From Fimenecus sp045594885 (GTDB lineage Bacteria; Bacillota; Clostridia; Oscillospirales; Acutalibacteraceae), in contig JAZNZJ010000049.1 of NCBI GenBank assembly GCA_045594885.1, positions 1 to 24,969 of the forward strand: DNA of 24,969 nucleotides. Reading direction: 5' to 3'. Positions within the stretch are counted from its first letter, which is position 1; every line of letters begins with the position of its first letter. Of this stretch, positions 14,361 to 21,485 are shown piece by piece. The notes under the pieces were generated by a model. It was not told where the DNA came from and made no database searches. It saw only the letters and a list, made by a program, of their open reading frames with translations. Made by a program: the position numbers and the translations under genes.

Positions 14361-15380
14361 TTAGTTTTCGTAATCCTTTTCAATATTTGCGGTTGCTTTA
14401 CCATTCAAATCCATTTGGGCAATTGTACCCTTTAAAAATTCAAAATAACCCTGTGCACCAACCATTGCACCATTGTCACCACAGAGTGATAAATCGGGTA
14501 AATACAAATCCCAACCCTTTTCTTCTGCAAGTTTTTCCATTCGACTGCGAAGCACGGAATTTGCTGATACACCACCCGCTAAAACAAGTGTTTTTTCACC
14601 CGTCATTTCCATAGCCTTAATTGTGTTGTCAGCAAGACAATTCACAACTCCGTTTATAAATGATGCACCAACATCGGCAGGGTTTAAATTTTCACCCTTT
14701 TGTGTGGCATTATGCACAAGGTTAATTACATTTGTTTTAAGCCCTGAAAAACTGAAATCAAGCGGACTGCCGTCAACCCGTGGTTTTGGGAATTTATATT
14801 TTGTATTATCCCCCGTTTTTGAGATTTTATCAAGATTTACACCACCCGGATATGGAAGCCCCAAAGTGCGTGCCGCCTTATCCATAGCCTCACCTGCCGC
14901 ATCGTCACGGGTGCGACCGATTACCTCAAAATCAGTATAATCATTCACCTTACAAAGCAGAGTATTACCGCCCGACACCACAAGGCACATAAAAGGTGGT
15001 TTTAAATCTTTGTGAGTGATATAGTTTGCTGCAATATGTGAGCGAAGATGATGCACGGGTATGAGTGGTTTACCACTCGCAAGAGCAAGACCTTTTGCAT
15101 AATTGACACCAACAAGCAAAGCACCGATAAGACCGGGTGCATAGGTTACTGCGATTCCGTCAATCTCATCAAGTGTGCAATTTGCATCATTGAGTGATTT
15201 TTCAACCACCCAAGAGATATTTTCGGTATGCAATCTTGATGCAATTTCGGGCACTACTCCGCCGAATATTTTATGTTTTTCTATCTGCGTTGATACCACG
15301 TTTGACAAGACATTTCTACCGTCTTCAACAACGGCTGCCGCAGTTTCATCACATGAGCTTTCAATTGCTAAAATTTTCAT
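14361..15380 (-). CDS. tsaD: tRNA N6-adenosine threonylcarbamoyltransferase
   Basis: The catalytic subunit that makes the t6A37 modification in ANN-decoding tRNAs, working with TsaB and TsaE. 339 residues, full length. The metal-binding HxxxH is HLRSH (H111, H115). The ASKHA nucleotide-binding parts AIESSCDET (5-13), VSGGNT and LAGGVSANS are present, as is the C-terminal SLCGDNGAMV with the third metal ligand D. It begins two bases after the stop of the phosphatase::RimI gene. tsaB, rimI and tsaD are often clustered in bacteria. Here rimI is present but no tsaB or tsaE is seen. No clear terminator was found after it. Confidence 0.97.
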   Translation of the reverse strand: MKILAIESSCDETAAAVVEDGRNVLSNVVSTQIEKHKIFGGVVPEIASRLHTENISWVVEKSLNDANCTLDEIDGIAVTYAPGLIGALLVGVNYAKGLALASGKPLIPVHHLRSHIAANYITHKDLKPPFMCLVVSGGNTLLCKVNDYTDFEVIGRTRDDAAGEAMDKAARTLGLPYPGGVNLDKISKTGDNTKYKFPKPRVDGSPLDFSFSGLKTNVINLVHNATQKGENLNPADVGASFINGVVNCLADNTIKAMEMTGEKTLVLAGGVSANSVLRSRMEKLAEEKGWDLYLPDLSLCGDNGAMVGAQGYFEFLKGTIAQMDLNGKATANIEKDYEN

Positions 15381-15382
15381 AA

Positions 15383-16243
15383 TTATTCCTCTAAATAGTA
15401 TGTATATATTAATGCATCTTCTGTGGGTTTAGAATAGAAATTTTTACGTTCACCAATCAATTTAAATCCACATTTTTCGTATAATTTTATAGCATTTTCA
15501 TTAGATTTTCGCACTTCAAGAGTTATAAAAAATGCTCGTTCTGTTGCACTTTGCTTAATCAAGTGATTTACAAGAATTTTTCCGTAGCCTTTGCCACGGC
15601 ATTCGCCATTTACTGCAACATTTGTTATATAAACTTCGTTGCAAATGTTATTAGCACCTATATAGCCAAGTAATTTTTCGCTATCACGAAGCACATAAAA
15701 CCTTGCAGTTTCATTGGTGAGTTCATCTTTTAATGAAGTTTCACTCCAAGGTGTTGCAAAACACTCTTTTTCTAACTGTGCGATTTCAGTAATATCGCTT
15801 TCAGTCATTTCACGGATAACAAGTGCATTTTGAATTTTTTCAAGTATTTGCGGGAACTGACTTTCAAGCTGTTTTGCACATTCTTCGTAAGCTTCAATAG
15901 GTCGGCAATAGGGGTCGGGAACATTCAAAACCACAATTTTATTCTCGTCACAATGACGGGATAAAACTGATTTGTGCGACTCACTCATACAGAAAAACAA
16001 ATCAGTTGTCAATAGATGCTCGGGATTAACATTTCTTGCCCTGTGGCTTGAAATATCAACTCCCCTTGAATGTGCTACCAAAACTGAATTTATGCTTACT
16101 GCATCCCCGGGGAATGCACCCACACCGGCACTCCCGACTTCAATATCGGTTATATTATTTTCTTTTAAATATTTTTTGAATAGCCCTTCAGCCAAGGGAC
16201 TTCTGCAGGTGTTACCACTGCATATAAACATTATTTTTTTCAT
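15383..16243 (-). CDS. Fusion: low-molecular-weight protein tyrosine phosphatase :: RimI acetyltransferase
   Basis: Two complete domains in one continuous 286-residue frame. Residues 1-~140 are a low-molecular-weight phosphatase: the P-loop CSGNTCRS (C8 nucleophile, R14) and the acid aspartate D110 in VPDPY are intact. Residues ~142-286 are a GNAT acetyltransferase of the RimI type (ribosomal protein S18 N-alpha-acetyltransferase): the acetyl-CoA loop CRGKGYGK (215-222) and LEVRKSNENAIKLYEKCGF (242-260) match RimI closely. The linker is very short. No recognisable ribosome site precedes the ATG, which lies five bases after the stop of the upstream small membrane gene. Translation probably depends on re-initiation from that gene. 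The 5' end is duplicated at 16461-16544. Confidence 0.9.
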   Translation of the reverse strand: MKKIMFICSGNTCRSPLAEGLFKKYLKENNITDIEVGSAGVGAFPGDAVSINSVLVAHSRGVDISSHRARNVNPEHLLTTDLFFCMSESHKSVLSRHCDENKIVVLNVPDPYCRPIEAYEECAKQLESQFPQILEKIQNALVIREMTESDITEIAQLEKECFATPWSETSLKDELTNETARFYVLRDSEKLLGYIGANNICNEVYITNVAVNGECRGKGYGKILVNHLIKQSATERAFFITLEVRKSNENAIKLYEKCGFKLIGERKNFYSKPTEDALIYTYYLEE

Positions 16244-16245
16244 AG
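16162..16245. repeat. Direct repeat copy A (5' end of the phosphatase gene)
   Basis: 84 bp covering the first 27 codons and start of the intact phosphatase::rimI gene. It matches 16461-16544 at 83 of 84 positions (one G/A difference at 16183 versus 16482). The copies lie 299 bp apart in the same orientation. Confidence 0.95.
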
Positions 16246-16248
16246 ATT

Positions 16249-16437
16249 TTATTTGCTTGATTTATAATCAATAATCCCCATAATTCCGATAACAATGAAT
16301 GCAATTGCAAGTAATAATGTTACAATCCATCTTGTCATGTTTTCTCCACTTATTACAAGAATCACAAATGATATTATTGCTAATACACCAACTACTAACT
16401 GAACAATTGAAGAAATAAGCCACCATTTACTTTTCAT
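16249..16437 (-). CDS. Small two-helix membrane protein, unknown function
   Basis: 62 residues with two hydrophobic segments (about 6-29 and 36-56) joined by a short loop, and lysine-rich ends. No known family was recognised. GGAG lies about eleven bases upstream, inside the tail of the duplicated phosphatase fragment. Its stop is five bases before the phosphatase::rimI start, so the two are probably translated in series. It sits between the two copies of the 84-bp direct repeat, which suggests that it arrived or was moved together with the duplication. Confidence 0.6.
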   Translation of the reverse strand: MKSKWWLISSIVQLVVGVLAIISFVILVISGENMTRWIVTLLLAIAFIVIGIMGIIDYKSSK

Positions 16438-16443
16438 TATTTG

Positions 16444-16542
16444 TCACACTCCTTTGATTACTTTTAAATATTTTTTGAATAACCCTTCAGCCAAGGGACT
16501 TCTGCAGGTGTTACCACTGCATATAAACATTATTTTTTTCAT
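16444..16542 (-). pseudogene. Truncated duplicate of the phosphatase 5' end
   Basis: An ATG at 16542 opens a 32-codon frame. Its first 27 residues equal the phosphatase N-terminus including the full P-loop CSGNTCRS, then it continues as VIKGV and stops at 16444. It lacks the rest of the phosphatase fold and cannot be a working enzyme. It starts four bases after the stop of the upstream unknown gene and ends seven bases before the small membrane gene. It looks like a by-product of a local duplication, although a short translated peptide remains possible. Confidence 0.85.
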
Positions 16543-16544
16543 AG
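16461..16544. repeat. Direct repeat copy B
   Basis: Partner of 16162-16245 (83 of 84 bases identical). Homology stops after codon 27 on one side and a few bases upstream of the ATG on the other. Confidence 0.95.
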
Positions 16545-16546
16545 TT

Positions 16547-16936
16547 TTATGTTTCATCCATAAACACATTGATTTTTTTAATTTCTGCATTTTGGAGAGA
16601 TAAATATTCTTCTGAATTCCTTATATAACCAAAAATATCACTTTCACCGCCAAAGCACCATTCACTTTGATTAAAATCTTTAGTCAAGTCACTTGGAGTG
16701 TATAAAATATCAAGATGTATTTGATAGTATTCCTCATCTTCGTTTGGAAACTGTCTTACCAAAGAGAAATAAAACAATGGTTCACCTGTAAAATTGAATG
16801 TGCCTGTTTCAAACAAAATGCCGTCATCATCTATATCCACATTTTCAAGAGGAATTTTGCACATATCTTCAAATGCAGAAACCAAATCTGCTAATTTGTT
16901 TTTATTTGCAACATTCTTTTTCAATAAATTAAGCAT
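16547..16936 (-). CDS. Hypothetical acidic protein, unknown family
   Basis: About 129 residues, strongly acidic, with no signal peptide or membrane segment. It has mixed alpha/beta-looking composition with many aromatic residues (FYFSLVRQFPNEDEEYYQIHLDILY). The start at 16936 places GGAGG nine bases upstream. A second in-frame ATG at 16942 has the site only three bases away. I do not recognise the family. The size, acidity and genomic isolation are reminiscent of small immunity-type proteins, but no toxin gene is nearby, so no function is assigned. It lies after polA on the same strand and four bases before the truncated phosphatase copy. Confidence 0.6.
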   Translation of the reverse strand: MLNLLKKNVANKNKLADLVSAFEDMCKIPLENVDIDDDGILFETGTFNFTGEPLFYFSLVRQFPNEDEEYYQIHLDILYTPSDLTKDFNQSEWCFGGESDIFGYIRNSEEYLSLQNAEIKKINVFMDET

Positions 16937-16967
16937 ATTCATTTTCCTCCACTATCTTTTTATATTT

Positions 16968-16993
16968 GCGGGCGGGCACGGAGACCCGCCCGC
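16968..16993. repeat. GC-rich hairpin repeat
   Basis: GCGGGCGGG (16968-16976) and CCCGCCCGC (16985-16993) form a perfect 9-bp inverted repeat, followed by TAC. It is far more GC-rich than its surroundings and is similar in layout to the units at 12298-12324 and 24698-24723. Confidence 0.7.
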
Positions 16994-17015
16994 TACAAGG
17001 TATAATCAGTTCAAT

Positions 17016-17120
17016 AAGTTTGAAAGAAAATTGTTCGCAGTGCTATTTTAAAGCGAAGGAGCTGTATCAAATATACCGCCCGAGCGAAAAATAGTGCTGT
17101 GGGCAATTTTACTCAAACTT
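17016..17120. repeat. Long imperfect palindrome at the polA 3' end
   Basis: Arms of about 34 nt: AAGTTTGA (17016-17023) pairs exactly with TCAAACTT (17113-17120), AAAATTG (17027-17033) with CAATTTT (17104-17110), and CTATTTT (17043-17049) with AAAATAG (17088-17094). The mismatches between these blocks are all transitions, as expected from a decayed inverted repeat. The right end covers the first bases of the polA stop codon. Read on the minus strand it makes a large hairpin after polA and may act as a weak terminator or mRNA stabiliser. Confidence 0.6.
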
Positions 17121-19704
17121 AATCTTTTGCATCGTACCAAGTGCGACCTGTATTGACATCGGCTCTTAAACGCACTTTCATCTGACAAGCATTTTCCATT
17201 TCTTCTGAAAGGATTTTAGCGGCTTTGTCGATTTCATTTTCGGGGGCTTCAACAATCAATTCATCGTGTACCTGAAGAATGAGTTTTGCCTGCATTTTTT
17301 CTTCTTTAAGTCGGTTATAAACACGCACCATTGCAATTTTGATAATGTCGGCAGCAGTACCTTGAATGGGCATATTTCTTGCAACTCTTTCACCAAATGC
17401 ACGAAGCATTCCGTTAGAGGATGTGAGTTCGGGTAAATATCTTCTTCTGCCCCAAAGTGTTGATACATAACCTTTTTCCTTTGCCTCAGCAACAACGGTT
17501 TCCATATACTTGTCAACACCCGCATAGTGACGAAGATAGCCTTTTATATATTCATCGGCTTCTTTTCTTGTGACCCCAATATCCTTTGCAAGTGAAAACG
17601 CACCTATGCCATAAACAATACCAAAGTTTACCGCCTTTGCACGACTACGCATCAAAGGTGTTACCATTTCAATTGGCATATTGAACACTTGCGATGCGGT
17701 AACCGTATGGATATCAATTTCATCATTAAACGCTTTGAGCATTTCTTCGTCATCTGCAATATGAGAAAGTACACGGAGTTCAATCTGGGAATAGTCAGCA
17801 TCGGCTAAAAGGCAACCGTCCTTTGCAACAAAGAATTTTCTCATTTCTCTGCCAATTTCTTTTCGCACGGGAATATTCTGTAAATTGGGCTCAGTTGATG
17901 AAATTCGTCCTGTTCGGGTTTCAGTCTGAATAAATGATGAATGAATTCTTCCATCTTCACCGATTACTTTTAAAAGTCCCTCACAATATGTTGAATAGAG
18001 CTTTGAGAGTGTTCTATACCATAAAATTTTGTCGATTATCGGGTTTTCATTTTGCAGACTTTCAAGGACGTCCGCATTTGTTGAATATCCGCTCTTTGTC
18101 TTTTTCTTTACGGGTAATCCCATTTTTTCAAAAAGAATTACTCCCAACTGCTTTGGTGAATTTATATTGAATTCTTCACCCGCAAGTTCATAGATTTCTT
18201 CTTGAATAGTTTTAAGCTCACCGCTGATTTTCTGCGTGAAATCTGCAATACCCTTACGGTCAACCATAAAACCAAGGTGTTCCATATTAGCAAGTACCTC
18301 GGCAAGTGGCATTTCTACTTTATAAAGCAAATCTTCTTGATTGTTTATTTCAATTTCAGTAATGAGTCTTGTTGAAACTGAACGCATAACTGCACAATCA
18401 ACAGCACCTTGTAAATCTGTTTTCACCTTTGGAATAGGTGCTTTATATTCCTCACAAAGTCGCAAAGGATTATACCCATTCGCTGACGGATTAAGAATAT
18501 AACCTGCCAATGATGTGTCAAGTGCCATACCCTTGATTTCAACATTGTTAAGGAATGCAAAACGATATAAAAGTTTTGAATTGTCGGTATATTTCTTGAT
18601 TTCTGCATTTTCGAGAATTGCTTTTACAAACTCAAAATAACCGAAATGCATGGGCTCAAGGTGGTAAACCCCATTGTCACACAAAAAGAAGAATGACGGG
18701 TTGTCTAAATCTTTATAATCGGCAGTAAAATATGCACTTTTTTCTGCCTTGATTTTAGATAGAAGTTCATTCACATCAAAATCAGAAATAAATTCAAGTT
18801 CTTTTGTCTTTTCGTCCTTTTTTTCTGTTGCAGTAGGTGCGGCAAAGCCGATTTTTTCAATTATCTTAAACATTTCAAGGTCGGCAAGCATAGCTCTTGC
18901 CTTTTGCTCGTCAGCACCACGCACTACAAGGTCAGAAAGAGTGCAATCAATTGGCACATTGTTGATAATTGTACCGAGAGTGTAGCTTAAAAAGGCTTTT
19001 TCTTTATCATTAACAAGTTTATTTTTTAGATTTTCTTTGATTTCAAGAGTGTCAATATTGTCATAAATATTCTGAATTGTCCCAAATTTTTGAATTAAGT
19101 CCCCTGCTGTTTTCTGACCAACACCCGCAACACCGGGAATACAGTCGGATGCATCACCCTGAAGTGCTTTAATGTCAATCATCTGCACGGGTGTAACACC
19201 GTATTCTTCCATAATTCTTTGGGGAGTATATGTTTCAGTTGTGGTCGTGCCCATTTTTGTATGGGGCAATAAAACAGTTACATTGTCACGAATAAGCTGA
19301 AATGAGTCACGGTCACCCGTTGCGATATAGCATTCGTCACCATTTTTGCACATTTCGGCAACTGTGCCTAAAATGTCGTCAGCCTCATAGCCCTCAAGAG
19401 ATATGATTTTATAACCCAAAGCACCTAAAAGTTCTTTGAGTACGGGTAATTGTTGTGCCAGTTCAGGTGGCATTCCGTGGCGATTTGCCTTATATCCGTC
19501 ATACATTTTATGACGGAAAGTGGGTGCTTTAAGGTCAAAAGCGATTGCAACACCATCGGGCTTAACCTCATCACGAAGCTTGAGTAAAATTGTTAAAAAT
19601 CCGTAAATGCCGTTTGTAAATCTGCCGTCCTTGGTTGATAAAGTACGAATTCCATAAAAGGCTCTGTTTAAAATACTGTTACCGTCAATTGCTAAAATTT
19701 TCAT
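17119..19704 (-). CDS. polA: DNA polymerase I
   Basis: A repair and Okazaki-fragment-processing polymerase, 861 residues. The N-terminal ~290 residues are the 5'-3' flap exonuclease (AIDGNSILNRAFYG, EADDILGT, ATGDRDSFQL, GDASDCIPGVAGVGQKTA). The middle ~300-460 region is the 3'-5' exonuclease fold, but the expected DxE motif is missing (AYFTADYKD), so proofreading is probably lost as in many Firmicutes. The polymerase motifs are A, DYSQIELR (~636); B, RAKAVNFGIVYG (~686-697, Phe at the nucleotide-selection position); and C, VHDE (~811). The start has TGGAG nine bases upstream. It is the first gene of a long minus-strand run, and its end overlaps the palindrome at 17016-17120. Confidence 0.98.
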   Translation of the reverse strand: MKILAIDGNSILNRAFYGIRTLSTKDGRFTNGIYGFLTILLKLRDEVKPDGVAIAFDLKAPTFRHKMYDGYKANRHGMPPELAQQLPVLKELLGALGYKIISLEGYEADDILGTVAEMCKNGDECYIATGDRDSFQLIRDNVTVLLPHTKMGTTTTETYTPQRIMEEYGVTPVQMIDIKALQGDASDCIPGVAGVGQKTAGDLIQKFGTIQNIYDNIDTLEIKENLKNKLVNDKEKAFLSYTLGTIINNVPIDCTLSDLVVRGADEQKARAMLADLEMFKIIEKIGFAAPTATEKKDEKTKELEFISDFDVNELLSKIKAEKSAYFTADYKDLDNPSFFFLCDNGVYHLEPMHFGYFEFVKAILENAEIKKYTDNSKLLYRFAFLNNVEIKGMALDTSLAGYILNPSANGYNPLRLCEEYKAPIPKVKTDLQGAVDCAVMRSVSTRLITEIEINNQEDLLYKVEMPLAEVLANMEHLGFMVDRKGIADFTQKISGELKTIQEEIYELAGEEFNINSPKQLGVILFEKMGLPVKKKTKSGYSTNADVLESLQNENPIIDKILWYRTLSKLYSTYCEGLLKVIGEDGRIHSSFIQTETRTGRISSTEPNLQNIPVRKEIGREMRKFFVAKDGCLLADADYSQIELRVLSHIADDEEMLKAFNDEIDIHTVTASQVFNMPIEMVTPLMRSRAKAVNFGIVYGIGAFSLAKDIGVTRKEADEYIKGYLRHYAGVDKYMETVVAEAKEKGYVSTLWGRRRYLPELTSSNGMLRAFGERVARNMPIQGTAADIIKIAMVRVYNRLKEEKMQAKLILQVHDELIVEAPENEIDKAAKILSEEMENACQMKVRLRADVNTGRTWYDAKD

Positions 19705-19733
19705 AACGCAACTCCAAAATCATAGTTATAAAT

Positions 19734-19742
19734 AGTATAACA
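19734..19742 (-). promoter_or_regulatory. polA: Extended -10 promoter of polA
   Basis: Minus strand TGTTATACT (an extended -10, TGnTATACT) about 30 bases upstream of the polA start. No good -35 is seen, which is tolerated for this promoter type. Confidence 0.45.
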
Positions 19743-19854
19743 TATCTTAACAATAAATACCATATAAAATATGAAATTCAGTTTGACAAATTGATGGTTG
19801 TCGTGAGAAGGACATCCTCGTACTTCTATAAAATATTCTTAACTGCGTTATGAT

Positions 19855-19890
19855 TATAGTATGGGCAGTTCGCAAATCGCCCATACTATA
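19855..19890. promoter_or_regulatory. Perfect inverted repeat upstream of the glnA promoter
   Basis: TATAGTATGGGC and GCCCATACTATA are perfect 12-bp arms around a 12-base loop, ending 11 bp before the glnA -35 box. No T-run follows in either direction, so a terminator is unlikely. It could be a binding site for a nitrogen regulator or another repeat. Unknown. Confidence 0.4.
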
Positions 19891-19901
19891 GCACTTATTT
19901 A

Positions 19902-19929
19902 TTGACATCTTTAAAATCAATGGTATAAT
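19902..19929 (+). promoter_or_regulatory. glnA: Sigma-A promoter of glnA
   Basis: TTGACA (19902-19907), 16-bp spacer, TATAAT (19924-19929). Both boxes are consensus. The leader is about 50 nt and ends in GAAAGGTGG. Confidence 0.85.
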
Positions 19930-19988
19930 ATTACTATTAAAGTGGGTATTTATATGTATAAGTATTCATACGAAAGGTGGTAACTCCA

Positions 19989-21311
19989 ATGAGCTACACA
20001 GTAGAAGACATTCTTCGCATAACCAAAGAAAAAAATATCAAGTTTTTGCGTTTGCAGTTTACCGATATTTTCGGTCAAATGAAAAACATTGCAATTACTG
20101 AAAATATGTTTGAAAAAGTTCTTTCTGACGGTCAGATGTTTGACGGTTCTTCAATTGAAGGTTTTGTTCGTATTGACGAGTCAGATATGTACTTAAAGCC
20201 CGACCTTGATACATTTACCATTCTCCCTTGGAAAGAGGGTACGGCACGAGTAATCTGTGATGTTTATGGTGCTGACAAGGTAACACCATTTGCAGGCGAC
20301 CCACGTTATGTTCTCCGTTCAGTTATTAAAGAGGCAGCAGATATGGGCTATTCAATCAATGTTGGTCCAGAATGCGAATTTTTCCTTTTCAAACTTGATG
20401 AACACGGAAGAGCAACAACAAAAACTAATGATGCAGTTGGTTATTTTGATATTGGCCCTGCTGATGACGGCGAACAATGTAGAAATGACATCTGCATTGC
20501 ACTTCAGCAGATGGATTATGAAATTGAAGCATCTCACCACGAATGTGCAGAAGGTCAGCACGAAATCGACTTTAAGTTTGCTGAAGCACTTGAGGCAGCC
20601 GACAAGGTTGTTACATTCAAACACGTTGTTAAAACTTATGCAAGACGCAACGGACTTCACGCAACATTTATGCCAAAGCCACTTTACGGTGCAGCGGGTA
20701 ATGGTATGCACACCAATCTTTCACTTATGAAAGACGGCAAAAATGCATTTTATGACCCCGATGATAAATATGGTTTAAGTGAAACTGCATATCAGTTCAT
20801 CGCAGGTGTTCTTAATCACATTAAGGCAATTACCTGTGTAGCAAATCCACTTGTTAACTCATATAAGAGATTGGTTCCCGGATTTGAAGCACCTGTTTAC
20901 ATATCTTGGTCAGCATCAAACCGTTCAGCACTCATAAGAGTTCCCGCAGCAAGAGGAATGGCAACAAGAGTTGAGCTTCGTTCATCAGACCCCTCTTGTA
21001 ACCCATATCTTGAAATGGCACTCTGTATTGCCGCAGGTCTTGACGGTATAAAAAAAGGTATGAAAGCCCCCGAGGGTATCACAACAAACATCTATGATAT
21101 GACAAGGGAAGAAAGAAAAGCACAGGGCATACAGAATCTTCCAAGCACATTGCAAGAAGCAACAAGAGAATTTGAAAAGAGCGAATTTGTAAAAGAAGTT
21201 CTCGGCGAACACATCTTCTCAAAATATCTTGCAGGTAAAAAACAAGAGTGGGCAGATTATGCAACTCGAGTTTCACAATGGGAAATTGACGAATATCTCA
21301 CAAAATATTAA
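19989..21311 (+). CDS. glnA: Glutamine synthetase type I
   Basis: Makes glutamine from glutamate, ammonia and ATP. 440 residues, the GSI-alpha size seen in Firmicutes. Catalytic segments: MFDGSSIEGFVRI (50-62), GPECEFFLF (126-134, metal ligands), AEGQHEIDF, GNGMHTNLS, and the RLVPGFEAPVYISWSASNRS block. The arginine in FVRI (R61) corresponds to the residue that controls feedback inhibition in Bacillus GSI-alpha enzymes. The adenylylation-type extension of GSI-beta is absent. The start at 19989 has AAAGGTGG eight bases upstream. No glnR is adjacent, so regulation probably differs from Bacillus. It has its own promoter and terminator. Confidence 0.98.
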   Translation: MSYTVEDILRITKEKNIKFLRLQFTDIFGQMKNIAITENMFEKVLSDGQMFDGSSIEGFVRIDESDMYLKPDLDTFTILPWKEGTARVICDVYGADKVTPFAGDPRYVLRSVIKEAADMGYSINVGPECEFFLFKLDEHGRATTKTNDAVGYFDIGPADDGEQCRNDICIALQQMDYEIEASHHECAEGQHEIDFKFAEALEAADKVVTFKHVVKTYARRNGLHATFMPKPLYGAAGNGMHTNLSLMKDGKNAFYDPDDKYGLSETAYQFIAGVLNHIKAITCVANPLVNSYKRLVPGFEAPVYISWSASNRSALIRVPAARGMATRVELRSSDPSCNPYLEMALCIAAGLDGIKKGMKAPEGITTNIYDMTREERKAQGIQNLPSTLQEATREFEKSEFVKEVLGEHIFSKYLAGKKQEWADYATRVSQWEIDEYLTKY

Positions 21312-21316
21312 AAACT

Positions 21317-21345
21317 AACGGCAGGTGTAAAACCTGCCGTTTTTC
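21317..21345 (+). terminator. Terminator of glnA
   Basis: AACGGCAGGT, loop GTAAA, ACCTGCCGTT: a 10-bp stem, then TTTT. It begins five bases after the glnA stop. Confidence 0.9.
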
Positions 21346-21395
21346 ATTTAAAAAGCATTAACGAATTGACATATAAATAATTTCTAATAAACTTC

Positions 21396-21424
21396 TTGAA
21401 AATATTGGTAAGTAATAGTATAAT
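21396..21424 (+). promoter_or_regulatory. Sigma-A promoter of metG-tatD
   Basis: TTGAAA (21396-21401), 17-bp spacer, TATAAT (21419-21424). The 5' leader (~55 nt) holds a perfect palindrome, ACAAATATATTTGT (21440-21453), and no T-box or SAM riboswitch core. Confidence 0.8.
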
Positions 21425-21485
21425 ATCATAGTATATGCGACAAATATATTTGTGTTGCAAATTTTTTCAGAAAGGGGCGTTTTCT

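Noticed and set aside
21425..21485. T-box or SAM riboswitch before metG
   Set aside because: The leader is only about 55 nt and contains neither a T-box core nor a SAM-type architecture.
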